Positions 19,590-28,625 of a DNA stretch of 64,000 nucleotides are shown piece after piece (the first letter of the stretch is position 1; every line of letters starts with the position of its first letter). The position numbers and the translations under genes were made by a program. Location: positions 1,364,001-1,428,000 of the forward strand of contig NZ_OZ032147.1 of the NCBI RefSeq assembly GCF_964026435.1, in the 5' to 3' direction. The notes under the pieces are model-generated. The model saw only the letters and a program-made list of their open reading frames with translations, searched no databases and was not told the DNA's origin. The stretch is from Rickettsia endosymbiont of Gonocerus acuteangulatus (GTDB lineage Bacteria; Pseudomonadota; Alphaproteobacteria; Rickettsiales; Rickettsiaceae).

Positions 19590-20612
19590 ATGAAGATACT
19601 AAATATTATGCTAAGCCGTGATCTTGGTGGCATACAACAAGCTTTTTTAGACTATAACACAGCTCTTGAAATGCAAAATATTGAGGTAATAAATGTTACC
19701 TCCTACAAGGCAAAAATAAATTCGTTTATATCTAGCAATTTTAAGATCCCTAACTTGTTATCTTTTGACTTAATTTCAGTTCTTGTTCTGAAATATAAAA
19801 TCTATAAAACTAAGCCTGATATTATTATAGCTCATGGGAATAGAGCAATAAATTTTAGTAAACTTGCTAAAACGCCTAAAACTAAACTAATTGGCATTGC
19901 TCATAACTATAGCATAAAAGCCTTGCGTGGATGCGATTTTGTTATTGCTTTAACGCATCATATGAAAGAGCATTTATTAAAAAATAACTTTTCTGAATCT
20001 AAAATATTTATCCTACCAAATATGATAAATATCACTAAAGAATTTACTCCTAATAAATCATATAAAAAACCGGTGGTAATTGGCGTACTAGCAAGGTTCG
20101 TAGCTAAAAAAGGTGTTGATGTTTTTATTAATGCTATCAAAATTTTACAGGACAAAAACTATGAAGTTCAAGCAGTTATAGGTGGTAATGGAGAGGAACA
20201 AGATAATCTAACTGCTTTAGTAAATAAACTTAACTTACAAGATAAAATATTATTTACAGGATGGGTTAATGATAAAGATAAATTTTTTGAACAAATTGAT
20301 ATTTTTTGCCTTCCATCACTACATGAACCGTTTGGCATCATAGTACTTGAGGCAATGGAAAATAGTCTACCTATAGTTAGTACAGATACTGAAGGTCCAA
20401 GCGAAATCTTAAAACATATGCAAGATAGATTAATTTGTAAAGCCAGATCACCGGAAGATTTAGCCAAAAGCATTGCCTACCTAATAGACAATCCACAAAA
20501 AGCAGAACAATTTTCCCAAAAAGCTTATCTAAAACTAACGCAAACCTATAATATTAAAGTTATTTCAGAGAAGTTAGTAACATTATTACATGGTTTAAAA
20601 ATAGTTAGTTGA
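19590..20612 (+). CDS. Glycosyltransferase family 4 protein
   Basis: 340-residue GT-B fold glycosyltransferase. The N-terminal part starts MKILNIMLSRDLGGIQQAF, with the glycine-rich loop of GT4 enzymes, and the C-terminal domain contains GVLARFVAKKGVDVFI and the nucleotide-sugar motif EPFGIIVLEAMENSLPIV with the E-x7-E pair. It probably acts at the inner face of the membrane on LPS or another surface glycan; the acceptor cannot be read from sequence. It begins 2 bp after the Rpn gene, so both may share a transcript. Intact frame. Confidence 0.88.
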   Translation: MKILNIMLSRDLGGIQQAFLDYNTALEMQNIEVINVTSYKAKINSFISSNFKIPNLLSFDLISVLVLKYKIYKTKPDIIIAHGNRAINFSKLAKTPKTKLIGIAHNYSIKALRGCDFVIALTHHMKEHLLKNNFSESKIFILPNMINITKEFTPNKSYKKPVVIGVLARFVAKKGVDVFINAIKILQDKNYEVQAVIGGNGEEQDNLTALVNKLNLQDKILFTGWVNDKDKFFEQIDIFCLPSLHEPFGIIVLEAMENSLPIVSTDTEGPSEILKHMQDRLICKARSPEDLAKSIAYLIDNPQKAEQFSQKAYLKLTQTYNIKVISEKLVTLLHGLKIVS

Positions 20613-20655
20613 AAAAAGATCGCAGTATATTGACATAATAGTTTAAAGAATCATA

Positions 20656-20693
20656 ATTAAAATTAAGTAATATTAATTTATCTTAATTTTAAT
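20656..20693 (+). promoter_or_regulatory. Hairpin overlapping the start codon of the efflux outer-membrane gene
   Basis: Perfect 12-bp arms ATTAAAATTAAG (20656-20667) and CTTAATTTTAAT (20682-20693) with a 14-nt loop. The second arm includes the first two bases of the ATG at 20692. It could hide the start codon or be an operator; function is not known. Confidence 0.4.
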
Positions 20694-20928
20694 GAATATA
20701 CTCGATGAATTTCAAAAATTAGCTACGTCGTTCTACAAGAATGTTATAATTCTATCACTTCTACTACTATGCAGCTGTAAAGCAACATATGATCCCCCCC
20801 TAACCTTCCATTACCTAATAGTTGGAATAATTATTCATTAGCATCTCAAAATAACCATATTTCTAAATGGTGGTTACAATTTAACGATCCGGTACTTAAT
20901 AACTTAATTGAGGAATCTTTAGCTAATA

Positions 20929-21876
20929 TAGCTTAATGCGATAAGGTAGTGACTTATAGTATGAGTTGGATTATACTAAATGAAAAACTTATGGCAAAGG
21001 CATATTCATACGATTTAAGAATACGAGTAATAAAAAGTTTAACAGATGGTAAAACAATAAAAGAGACTTCAGAGATATACTCTATTAGTAGGAAGACTAT
21101 AATAGAGTGGAAAAAATTAAAGAAACAAACTGGGGATGTCAAAGCAAAAAGTGGTTATCATACAGGACATCGTAGAATAATAAGAGACATAGAGGGATTT
21201 AAAAAATTTATAGAATTAAATTTTGATAAAACCACCATGGAGCTAGCTAATAACTGGAGTCAAAAAGTATCTGCAAGTACGATATCAAGATTGCTTAATA
21301 AATTAGGTTATAGTTATAAAAAAAACTTTTCTTCATCCCAAAAGGGATATTGGTCTAAGGAATGAGTTTATATTGAAACTAAAAACTATAGATAAACAAG
21401 ATTTAGTATTTATCGATGAGTCTGGGATAGAAGATAATAGCTGTAGAGAACACGGGTGGAGCATTATCGGTCAAAGATGTTATGGTGAAAAGGTCTATCA
21501 ACATAAATCACGGATTAGTATGATTGCTGGGCTGTGTGTCAAAGATATTATTGCCCCAATAATATTTGATGGGACATGTAATAAGGACATTTTTGAAACT
21601 TATGTACAAGAGATATTGATCAAGGAATTAAAGGCTGGTCAGATAGTAGTAATGGATAATATTAATTTTCATAAAAGTACAAAAGTGAAAACGTTAATTG
21701 AATCTGTTGGTTGCAGTATTTTATTTTTACCAACTTACTCTCCTGACTTAAATCCTATTGAGCATTACTGGTTTAAAATCAAGAATGAAATAAGAAAAAC
21801 TATTTCTAATTTTGAGCACTTTTTTGATGCTGTTTACTATGCTCTTAAAAAATCACTACCTTATCGCATTAAGCTA
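20929..21876 (+). mobile_element. IS630-family element, second subtype (copy 6)
   Basis: 948 bp with ends TAGCTTAATGCGATAAGG and a perfect reverse complement at 21860-21876, flanked by TA on both sides (20927-20928, 21877-21878). The transposase is related to but distinct from the other IS630 copies. Confidence 0.93.
20991..21365 (+). CDS. IS630 transposase, first frame (HTH domain), subtype 2
   Basis: About 124 codons starting MAKAYSYDLRIRVIKSLTDG with a helix-turn-helix (TIKETSEIYSISRKTIIEW). It ends after YSYKKNFSSSQKGYW, just beyond a run of eight adenines (21318-21325) where the DDE frame overlaps. Frameshifting there would give one full-length transposase. Confidence 0.82.
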   Translation: MAKAYSYDLRIRVIKSLTDGKTIKETSEIYSISRKTIIEWKKLKKQTGDVKAKSGYHTGHRRIIRDIEGFKKFIELNFDKTTMELANNWSQKVSASTISRLLNKLGYSYKKNFSSSQKGYWSKE

Positions 21877-21879
21877 TAA
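21373..21879 (+). CDS. IS630 transposase, second frame (DDE domain), subtype 2
   Basis: 168 codons with FIDESGIEDN, VVMDNINFHKS and PTYSPDLNPIEHYWF, the three DDE acidic positions. The nominal TTG start is unlikely to be used; the frame is open upstream across the adenine run and is probably reached by slippage from the HTH frame. Confidence 0.82.
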   Translation: MKLKTIDKQDLVFIDESGIEDNSCREHGWSIIGQRCYGEKVYQHKSRISMIAGLCVKDIIAPIIFDGTCNKDIFETYVQEILIKELKAGQIVVMDNINFHKSTKVKTLIESVGCSILFLPTYSPDLNPIEHYWFKIKNEIRKTISNFEHFFDAVYYALKKSLPYRIKL

Positions 21880-22920
21880 CTCTGATATTGAACTTGCAAT
21901 GAGCAATGTCGCAGCTGCAACAGCTCAATATAACCTTGTTAATTCTTATAGATTTCCACAGATTAATCTACAAGGAAGTAGCAATCGCACAAAGATTAGT
22001 AAACAATTAAAACAACCAAATCAGCCAAAAATTTCTAATAATTTTGGGCTTGGTAGTGTACTTAATTACGAAATAGAATTATGGGGACTAGCTGCTAATG
22101 CTAGTGAATCAGCCCGTAGAACCTTGCTAGCAAGCGAATATAGCAAGGAGGCAGTACGGCTAACAGTTATAAGTAATGTGGCTATCAGCTATTTTAATAT
22201 TCTAGCATTGGATAAACAAATATATCTAACCAAGCAACTAAAAGACAGGAGCATGAAACAGCTTTAAAGATTTTATTAGGCTGCTCCCCTGAAAATATAG
22301 TAAATGGCTTAGTTTATCGTGATAAGCCTATAGATTATTTTCCTACTACGCCTGTATTACCATCAGAACTTTTAGGACAAAGACCGGATATTAAGGCAGC
22401 AGAGCAGAATTTATTTGCAGCTGATAGTAATTTAAGAGCAGTGAAAGCCACTTATTTTCCGCAGATTTCTTTAACAGGTTTATTAGGTTTTGGCAGTAAT
22501 AAGTTAAATACTCTATTTGGTAGCTCAGCTGAGACTTGGCAAGTAGGTGGTACTATAGCTGGTCCTATCTTTGATTTCGGTAAAACTAAGGCTAATGTAG
22601 AGATTGTGGAAAGCACTAAACAACAATACATAGCTATGTATAAAGCAACTGTGCGTACAGCTTTTGGTGAGGTTATGGACGCTTTATCGGCTCAGCAAAC
22701 AGTGAGTAATAATTTTCGTATCTGGCAACAAAATGAAGTAGCCTTAACCTCTTATTTTTAAATTAGCGAATCAGTGTTATAAACATGGTAATATAGATTA
22801 TTTACAGTACTTACTGCTAAACAGAATATGTTATAGAACGAAATAGATGGAGTTTCTATTAAGCTTTCACATTTAAGTAGCATGGTTAATGTCTTCCATG
22901 CACTTGGTGGAAATTGGTAG

Positions 22921-23000
22921 ACTCGTTTTATTTGAAAAATTGGCGGCGTTACTTTTCGCTTATAATCCTCACGTATTATATATACGCTGCGGTTATAAGC
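22921..23000. repeat. Large RPE-type repeat, left part
   Basis: Begins ACTCGTTTTATTTGAAAAATTGGC and ends GCTGCGGTTATAAGC, where the IS701-like pile is inserted. The right part (TTCAAAGTGCC to CCAAATAAAACTTCG) is at 26344. An uninterrupted relative is at 49934-50190. Confidence 0.75.
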
Positions 23001-23303
23001 CAAAACTTACGCTATGAGTAAAAAAGTGATAAATTATTGTAAAAATAATTAAACATGTCCAAGAGGATAAAGTTGCAAGCAATACCAATTAATAGGACAG
23101 ATTATTGTCAATTTTTAATAGTTAGCCAAAAGAATTATAGTTTAACCTACTACGCTGAACATGCAAAGAAATGTAGTCATGATGTTATTAATAGATTTTT
23201 AAGGAATGAAAAATATACACCTTCTTTGTTATGGGAACACATCAAGAATGATGTTATTTTTTCATCTAATGGATATACAATATTTGATGATACGGTTTTA
23301 AAT

Positions 23304-23828
23304 CTCTTTTGGGTATATTCCCCGCCGCTTGCGGCGTAATATGGCGGAATGAGCAAATATATACATAAAAGTCATAATGTTACGGTACTGCTGTATCACA
23401 TGGTATTTCCAGCAAAATATCGCCGAGCAGTGTTTGACGTATCAGTTGATCAAGTATTACGAGAAATATGTTTAGAGATAGAAAAGAGATATCAAATAAA
23501 ATTTTTAGAAATAGGGGTTGATGAAGATCATGTCCATTTTTTGGTACAATCTGTACCAACCTATAGCGTAACAAAAATAGTAACAACAATTAAAAGTGTT
23601 ACAGCTCGTCAAATATTTAGACAGTGTCCACAGGTAAAGAAACAATTATGGGGTGGAGAATTTTGGACTGATGGATATTTTACGAGTACGGTAGGTAAGC
23701 ATGGAAATGAGAATATGATAGGAAAATACGTAAAAAACCAAGGCAAGGAATATCAGAAACTGCATGAGGATCATCAGCTAGCTTTCTTCTAAAATACCCC
23801 GCTGCTTGCGGCGGGGATTACTTTTATT
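23304..23828 (+). mobile_element. IS200/IS605-type element copy 1 (525 bp)
   Basis: Starts CTCTTTTGGGTATATTCC and ends GGGATTACTTTTATT. It has subterminal hairpins CCGCCGCTTGCGGCG at the left and CCCCGCTGCTTGCGGCGGGG at the right, and no target duplication. It lies directly 3' of TTTTAAAT. Joining its flanks restores the IS701-like sequence. Confidence 0.93.
23349..23792 (+). CDS. tnpA: IS200-like Y1 (HUH) transposase TnpA
   Basis: 147-residue single-strand transposase. The HUH motif is HVHFLVQ (about residue 61) and the nucleophile tyrosine is probably the Y in YVKNQGKEYQK near residue 127. The length is typical and no tnpB is present. Four other copies in the window encode the same protein, one with a single Ser-to-Asn change. 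Confidence 0.93.
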   Translation: MSKYIHKSHNVTVLLYHMVFPAKYRRAVFDVSVDQVLREICLEIEKRYQIKFLEIGVDEDHVHFLVQSVPTYSVTKIVTTIKSVTARQIFRQCPQVKKQLWGGEFWTDGYFTSTVGKHGNENMIGKYVKNQGKEYQKLHEDHQLAFF

Positions 23829-24507
23829 AAAAGGAATACGAAGCAAATAGAAATTGCAAGATCGCAGTACAGTGGAGCTACAGGTAGAGTTACTAAAGGT
23901 ATAGGAGTAGTGAGTCTGGTATATTATAACCCTGATATTAATAAGTTTTGGGTAATAGATTATCGAATTTTTGCACCTGATCATGATGGAGCAACAAAAC
24001 TAGAACACCTATTAAACATCAAAACTTACGCTATGTTTGGTTCTAAATATCGTAAAGATGGAGAACGCAGCTGTTGTTGCATATAGTCATCTAAAAGCCC
24101 TAACTTTATTTGGTAAACCGTTTTACCGATTGTATTTGCAGTCCTTTTGAGAAATGCCCAAACTAAAAATGCCCAACTAATATGATTACGTTGAATACGC
24201 TGTTTCCTGCATTGACAACGTTCTATCCCAGTAAGTTGCTTAATTTCTCTGTGCATGCTCTCAATTACCCATCGAAAGCCACACTCATCTTGTGCAGCTT
24301 TAGAAGATTTGTGAGTTTTGTTATTGGTAACAACATACTCAACTCTGTTGGTAGAAACAGTAAATTTAAACAAATTAACATGCTTATTTTTAGCAAAGCC
24401 TTTTATATGAATCTCTACTCCATGCCTGATCTCTTCATCTGAAAATGTCAACTCTTTTACAGCTTTATAAGGTTTAGAATCGTGCGTTTTACTAACGTTT
24501 CTATTGG

Positions 24508-24632
24508 CAAAACTTATGCTATGTTTGATATAATGCCCATGAATTAAGGGATATTATGAAGTGCTTCACTATAAAACATTGCTGTGTAATAAGAGTTTTT
24601 AGCATATTTGCTATAACATAGCGTAAGTTTTG
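24508..24632 (+). mobile_element. MITE, type A, in IS701-like R3
   Basis: 125 bp, target duplication TTGG. The left end has one change (CAAAACTTATGCTATG). Confidence 0.92.
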
Positions 24633-24863
24633 TTGGCTTTAATAGGGGCATAATAATATTTCCCCAGAGAGTCAACATGTTGCATAATTTTGTGTGTAGA
24701 ATACCATGTGTCAAAAAGTACTGTTTGAAAAGGAATCTTCTTGCTATAAACAGCATTATTTAACATGTTTAATAGGTGTTCTAGTTTTGTTGCTCCATCA
24801 TGATCAGGTGCAAAAATTCGATAATCTATTACCCAAAACTTATTAATATCAGGGTTATATAGC

Positions 24864-24988
24864 CAAAACTTACGCTATGTTATAGCAAATATGCTAAAAA
24901 CTCTTATTACACAGCAATGTTTTATAGTGAAGCACTTCATAATATCCCTTAATTCATGGGCATTATATCAAACATAGCGTAAGTTTTG
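24864..24988 (-). mobile_element. MITE, type A, inside the IS630 terminal repeat
   Basis: 125 bp in reverse orientation with target duplication TAGC (24860-24863 and 24989-24992), which are the first four bases of the IS630. It breaks the IS630 left end and so should prevent its further movement. Confidence 0.92.
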
Positions 24989-25067
24989 TAGCATAAGTCA
25001 TTAAGGTACTGACAGAGCGAGAGTATCATGTTATAGTAAGCAAATATTAACAAGCATGTAAAGAGAT

Positions 25068-25415
25068 ATGGCACGAGCATATGCAATAGAACTAAGACTA
25101 AGAGTTATAAAAGCTGTAGAAGCAGGGATACGAATAAGTAAGGTAAGTAAATTATTTAATGTAAGTCGTGATACTATATATAAATGGAAAAAATTAAAAG
25201 ATAAGCAAGGTACTTTAGAAGCAGCAACTGGTTATCAGAAAGGACATAGTCATAAGATAAAAGATTCAGAATTTTTTAAAGCTAATATGAATAAAACATC
25301 AAAGGAGTTAGCAAAGCAATGGGGTAATATTGCATCTGTAACTATTTTAAGACAAATCAGAAAACTTGGCTATAGCTATAAACAAAACTCATTTTCATCC
25401 GAAAAGAGATATTAA
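25068..25415 (+). CDS. IS630 transposase, first frame (copy 3, 4-codon deletion)
   Basis: 115 codons, the same as the 119-codon frame at 11028 except that four residues (in SFKEFFKAN) are missing. It keeps the helix-turn-helix. The joint has AAACAAAAC rather than an unbroken adenine run. Confidence 0.8.
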   Translation: MARAYAIELRLRVIKAVEAGIRISKVSKLFNVSRDTIYKWKKLKDKQGTLEAATGYQKGHSHKIKDSEFFKANMNKTSKELAKQWGNIASVTILRQIRKLGYSYKQNSFSSEKRY

Positions 25416-25926
25416 ATTAAGAAATGAATTTATAGCAAAGATACAAACCATCACAAAAGACAAATTAGTATATCTTGATGAATCTGGAATAGAGGATAAT
25501 GCTTGCAAAGAGTATGGATGGAGCATTATAGGACAAAGGTGTTATGGAGAAAAGGTGTATCAACATAAATTTAGAATAAGTATGATAGCTGGTCTTTGTA
25601 ATGGTAATCTTATTACTCCTGTAATATTTGAAGGTAATTGTAATACAGAGGTCTTTAAAACTTATATTAGGGATGTATTAATTACAGAATTACAACCTGG
25701 GCAAACCGTTATTATGGATAACATTAATTTTCATAAAAATTCTAAAGTTAAAGAGTTAATTGAATCCGTTGGTTGTACCATATTGTATTTACCAACTTAC
25801 TCTCCTGATTTAAATCCTATAGAGCATTACTGGTTTAAGATAAAAAATGAAATTAGGAAAGTTGTAGGAGATTTTGAAACATTTTATGATGCTGTTTTTA
25901 ATACTATTAAATTGTCAGTATCTTAA
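25366..25926 (+). CDS. IS630 transposase, second frame (copy 3)
   Basis: 186-codon DDE frame, with one Ala-to-Thr change (GNLITPVIF) relative to copy 2. Confidence 0.8.
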   Translation: MAIAINKTHFHPKRDIKLRNEFIAKIQTITKDKLVYLDESGIEDNACKEYGWSIIGQRCYGEKVYQHKFRISMIAGLCNGNLITPVIFEGNCNTEVFKTYIRDVLITELQPGQTVIMDNINFHKNSKVKELIESVGCTILYLPTYSPDLNPIEHYWFKIKNEIRKVVGDFETFYDAVFNTIKLSVS

Positions 25927-26343
25927 TGATTTATGCTATAATATACCAGACTCACTACTCCTATACCTTTAGTAACTCTACCTGTAGCTCCACTGTACTG
26001 CGATCTTGCAATTTCTATTTGCTTCGTATTCCTTTTATTTAAAACCGTATCATCAAATATTGTATATCCATTAGATGAAAAAATAACATCATTCTTGATG
26101 TGTTCCCATAACAAAGAAGGTGTATATTTTTCATTCCTTAAAAATCTATTAATAACATCATGACTACATTTCTTTGCATGTTCAGCGTAGTAGGTTAAAC
26201 TATAATTCTTTTGGCTAACTATTAAAAATTGACAATAATCTGTCCTATTAATTGGTATTGCTTGCAACTTTATCCTCTTTGACATGTTTAATTATTTTTA
26301 CAATAATTTATCACTTTTTTACTCATAGCGTAAGTTTTGAAGC

Positions 26344-26400
26344 TTCAAAGTGCCTTGCTCTTTTCCAAATAAAACTTCGTCTACAAGTACATAAAGTAGA
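26344..26400. repeat. Large RPE-type repeat, right part
   Basis: TTCAAAGTGCCTTGCTC to CCAAATAAAACTTCGTC continues the repeat interrupted at 23000; it matches 50151-50195. Confidence 0.7.
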
Positions 26401-26419
26401 TATTGAGGCAAATAAAACA

Positions 26420-26566
26420 ATGCTTAAAATAATAATGCGGAATTTAGTATTAACGATATTAGCAATATCACTTATAATATTATTAATTTGGTTAGTAATA
26501 CATCGGAACAAAAAAAATAACTTAAGCAATATCGCAGCTCCCGTTGAAGTAACAAAAGTTATTAGA
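26420..26566 (+). pseudogene. RND efflux periplasmic adaptor (AcrA-like), N-terminal fragment
   Basis: About 49 codons: MLKIIMRNLVLTILAISLII is a signal anchor, followed by NIAAPVEVTKVIRQ, the usual start of the adaptor barrel region (PVEV). The rest is lost at the IS701-like copy F4. It lies after the outer-membrane efflux pseudogene on the same strand, with only the RPE and IS pile between, so it is probably the second gene of that efflux operon. Confidence 0.7.
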
Positions 26567-27677
26567 CAAAACTTACGCTATGAGTAAAAAAGTGATAAAT
26601 TATTGTAAAAATAATTAAACATGTCCAAGAGGATAAAGTTGCAAGCAATACCAATTAATAGGACAGATTATTGTCAATTTTTAATAGTTAGCCAAAAGAA
26701 TTATAGTTTAACCTACTACGCTGAACATGCAAAGAATATGTAGTCATGATGTTATTAATAGATTTTTAAGGAATGAAAAATATACACCTTCTTTGTTATG
26801 GGAACACATCAAGAATGATGTTATTTTTTCATCTAATGGATATACAATATTTGATGATACGGTTTTAAATAAAAGGAATACGAAGCAAATAGAAATTGCA
26901 AGATCGCAGTACAGTGGAGCTACAGGTAGAGTTACTAAAGGTATAGGAGTAGTGAGTCTGGTATATTATAACCCTGATATTAATAAGTTTTGGGTAATAG
27001 ATTATCGAATTTTTGCACCTGATCATGATGGAGCAACAAAACTAGAACACCTATTAAACATGTTAAATAATGCTGTTTATAGCAAGAAGATTCCTTTTCA
27101 AACAGTACTTTTTGACACATGGTATTCTACACACAAAATTATGCAACATGTTGACTCTCTGGGGAAATATTATTATGCCCCTATTAAAGCCAATAGAAAC
27201 GTTAGTAAAACACACGATTCTAAACCTTATAAAGCTGTAAAAGAGTTGACATTTTCAGATGAAGAGATCAGGCATGGAGTAGAGATTCATATAAAAGGCT
27301 TTGCTAAAAATAAGCATGTTAATTTGTTTAAATTTACTGTTTCTACCAACAGAGTTGAGTATGTTGTTACCAATAACAAAACTCACAAATCTTCTAAAGC
27401 TGCACAAGATGAGTGTGGCTTTCGATGGGTAATTGAGAGCATGCACAGAGAAATTAAGCAACTTACTGGGATAGAACGTTGTCAATGCAGGAAACAGCGT
27501 ATTCAACGTAATCATATTAGTTGGGCATTTTTAGTTTGGGCATTTCTCAAAAGGACTGCAAATACAATCGGTAAAACGGTTTACCAAATAAAGTTAGGGC
27601 TTTTAGATGACTATATGCAACAACAGCTGCGTTCTCCATCTTTACGATATTTAGAACCAAACATAGTGTAAGTTTTG
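26567..27677 (+). mobile_element. IS701-like copy F4 with non-matching flanks
   Basis: Complete element with both ends (the right one reads CATAGTGTAAGTTTTG). The left flank TAGA is in the adaptor gene and the right flank TAAA is in an IS630, so the two sides were not contiguous before; recombination between IS copies is likely. Confidence 0.9.
26621..27671 (+). pseudogene. IS701-like transposase with N-terminal frameshift
   Basis: A 1-bp insertion near 26736 (AAAGAATATGTAG in place of AAAGAAATGTAG) breaks the frame about 38 codons after the start. The remaining 314 codons are open to LEPNIV. Confidence 0.82.
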
Positions 27678-28194
27678 TAAATTTATGTTGATACACCTTT
27701 TCTCCATAACACCTTTGTCCTATAATGCTCCATCCATACTCTTTGCAAGCATTATCCTCTATTCCAGATTCATCAAGATATACTAATTTGTCTTTTGTGA
27801 TGGTTTGTATCTTTGCTATAAATTCATTTCTTAATTTAATATCTCTTTTCGGATGAAAATGAGTTTTTTTATAGCTATAGCCAAGTTTTCTGATTTGTCT
27901 TAAAATAGTTACAGATGCAATATTACCCCATTGCTTTGCTAACTCCTTTGATGTTTTATTCATATTAGCTTTAAAAAATTCTTTAAAAGATTCTGAATCT
28001 TTTATCTTATGACTATGTCCTTTCTGATAACCAGTTGCTGCTTCTAAAGTACCTTGCTTATCTTTTAATTTTTTCCATTTATATATAGTATCACGACTTA
28101 CATTAAATAATTTACTTACCTTACTTATTCGTATCCCTGCTTCTACAGCTTTTATAACTCTTAGTCTTAGTTCTATTGCATATGCTCGTGCCAT
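27547..28194 (-). pseudogene. IS630 transposase, HTH and DDE parts fused in one frame, truncated
   Basis: The only copy here in which both halves read in one frame (YSYKKTHFHPKRDIKL), because the adenine run at the joint is seven long (27864-27870). It shows what the full enzyme looks like. After KVYQHKF the frame enters the IS701-like element, so the catalytic half is lost. Confidence 0.82.
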
Positions 28195-28273
28195 ATCTCT
28201 TTACATGCTTGTTAATATTTGCTTACTATAACATGATACTCTCGCTCTGTCAGTACCTTAATGACTTATGCTA
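27678..28273 (-). mobile_element. IS630-family copy 4, one half
   Basis: The 5' part of the element (HTH frame and start of DDE frame) with its right end and TA at 28274-28275. The other half is missing at the junction with F4. Confidence 0.88.
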
Positions 28274-28275
28274 TA

Positions 28276-28495
28276 CAGTATCAGATATGTCTAGTGGTAC
28301 TAAAGCAATGTTTACATTATTAAAATCAATAGATGACTTTAATGATATATTCTCAGACCAAGAAGTTATTGTTGAAGATTTTATCCTAGCACACATAGCA
28401 ATGATATTTTCACAACAGCTTATAGCACTATAGTAGAGCTAGTAAGCCCATTAACAAATTATGTTTACGATTTTTCTGGGGTAAATAATAATTAG
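28276..28495 (+). pseudogene. Unrecognised gene fragment
   Basis: A frame reads SSGTKAMFTLLKSIDDFND and on to IFSQQ; the next frame continues TTAYSTIVELVSPLTNYVYD and stops at TAG 28495, which suggests one frameshifted gene end. The 5' side is cut by IS630. I do not recognise the family. Confidence 0.35.
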
Positions 28496-28505
28496 TCGGT
28501 TTTAA

Positions 28506-28625
28506 TTTTTCGTCATTGCGTGGATCGAAAAGCATCATCAGTGTCATCTAGTTGCTTGGGAACTAAAGATCCAGAAAATAATAAAAAATACTAATAATAT
28601 TAGTATTTTTTAGCTGGATCCTGTG
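28506..28625. repeat. Repeat with terminator-like hairpin (RPE type)
   Basis: Contains CGTCATTGCGTGGATCGAAA, GTCATCTAGTTGCTTGGGAA and the hairpin AAATACTAAT / ATTAGTATTT; same family as 3811 and 30402. IS200 copy 2 is inserted at its end. Confidence 0.65.

Larger units (their letters stand above)
20692..22920 (+). pseudogene. Outer-membrane efflux lipoprotein (OprM/NodT family), broken
   Basis: This would be the outer-membrane channel of an RND efflux system. It has a lipoprotein-type signal (VIILSLLLLCSCKA, lipobox LCSC), then WWLQFNDPVLNNLIEESL and, after an IS630 insertion, SDIELAMSNVAAATAQYNLV and the family features LLGQRPDIKAAEQNL and FPQISLTGLLGFGS. The end HALGGNW is close to the usual ALGGGW end. 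Damage includes a frameshift in a run of seven C at about 20793, the IS630 insertion, a deletion/frameshift at about 22255 and another at about 22757. Removing the IS630 and one TA restores the frame at A-N-N-S-D, so the insertion hit an existing gene. Adaptor and pump fragments lie at 26420 and 30576. Confidence 0.85.
23001..24019 (+). mobile_element. IS701-like copy F3, left part, carrying IS200
   Basis: Forward copy from its left end to ATTAAACAT, interrupted by IS200 copy 1 at 23304-23828 and cut at 24019 by reverse copy R3. Its right part is missing. AAGC before 23001 and after 26339 are the outer target duplication of the F3-R3 composite. Confidence 0.88.
24860..25938 (+). mobile_element. 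IS630-family copy 3, carrying a MITE
   Basis: Inserted at a TA in IS701-like R3 (flanking TA at 24858-24859 and 25939-25940). A MITE lies 4 bp inside its left end. The HTH frame has a 12-bp deletion. Confidence 0.9.
24026..26285 (-). pseudogene. IS701-like transposase broken by MITE and IS630
   Basis: The three pieces together give the full 349-codon protein from MSKRIKLQAIP (start at 26285) to LEPNIA, but two insertions interrupt it, so no functional product is expected. Confidence 0.85.
24020..26339 (-). mobile_element. IS701-like copy R3, carrying a MITE and an IS630
   Basis: Full reverse copy with both ends, containing MITE 24508-24632 (duplication TTGG) and IS630 copy 3 at 24860-25938 (TA target). 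Inside the IS630 there is another MITE. The transposase is in pieces at 24026-24507, 24633-24857 and 25941-26285. Confidence 0.9.

Noticed and set aside
24544..24756. Frames that cross from a MITE into the IS701-like element (also at 33123-33395 and 27547)
   Set aside because: Chance fusions made by insertion; no sign of selection or expression signals.
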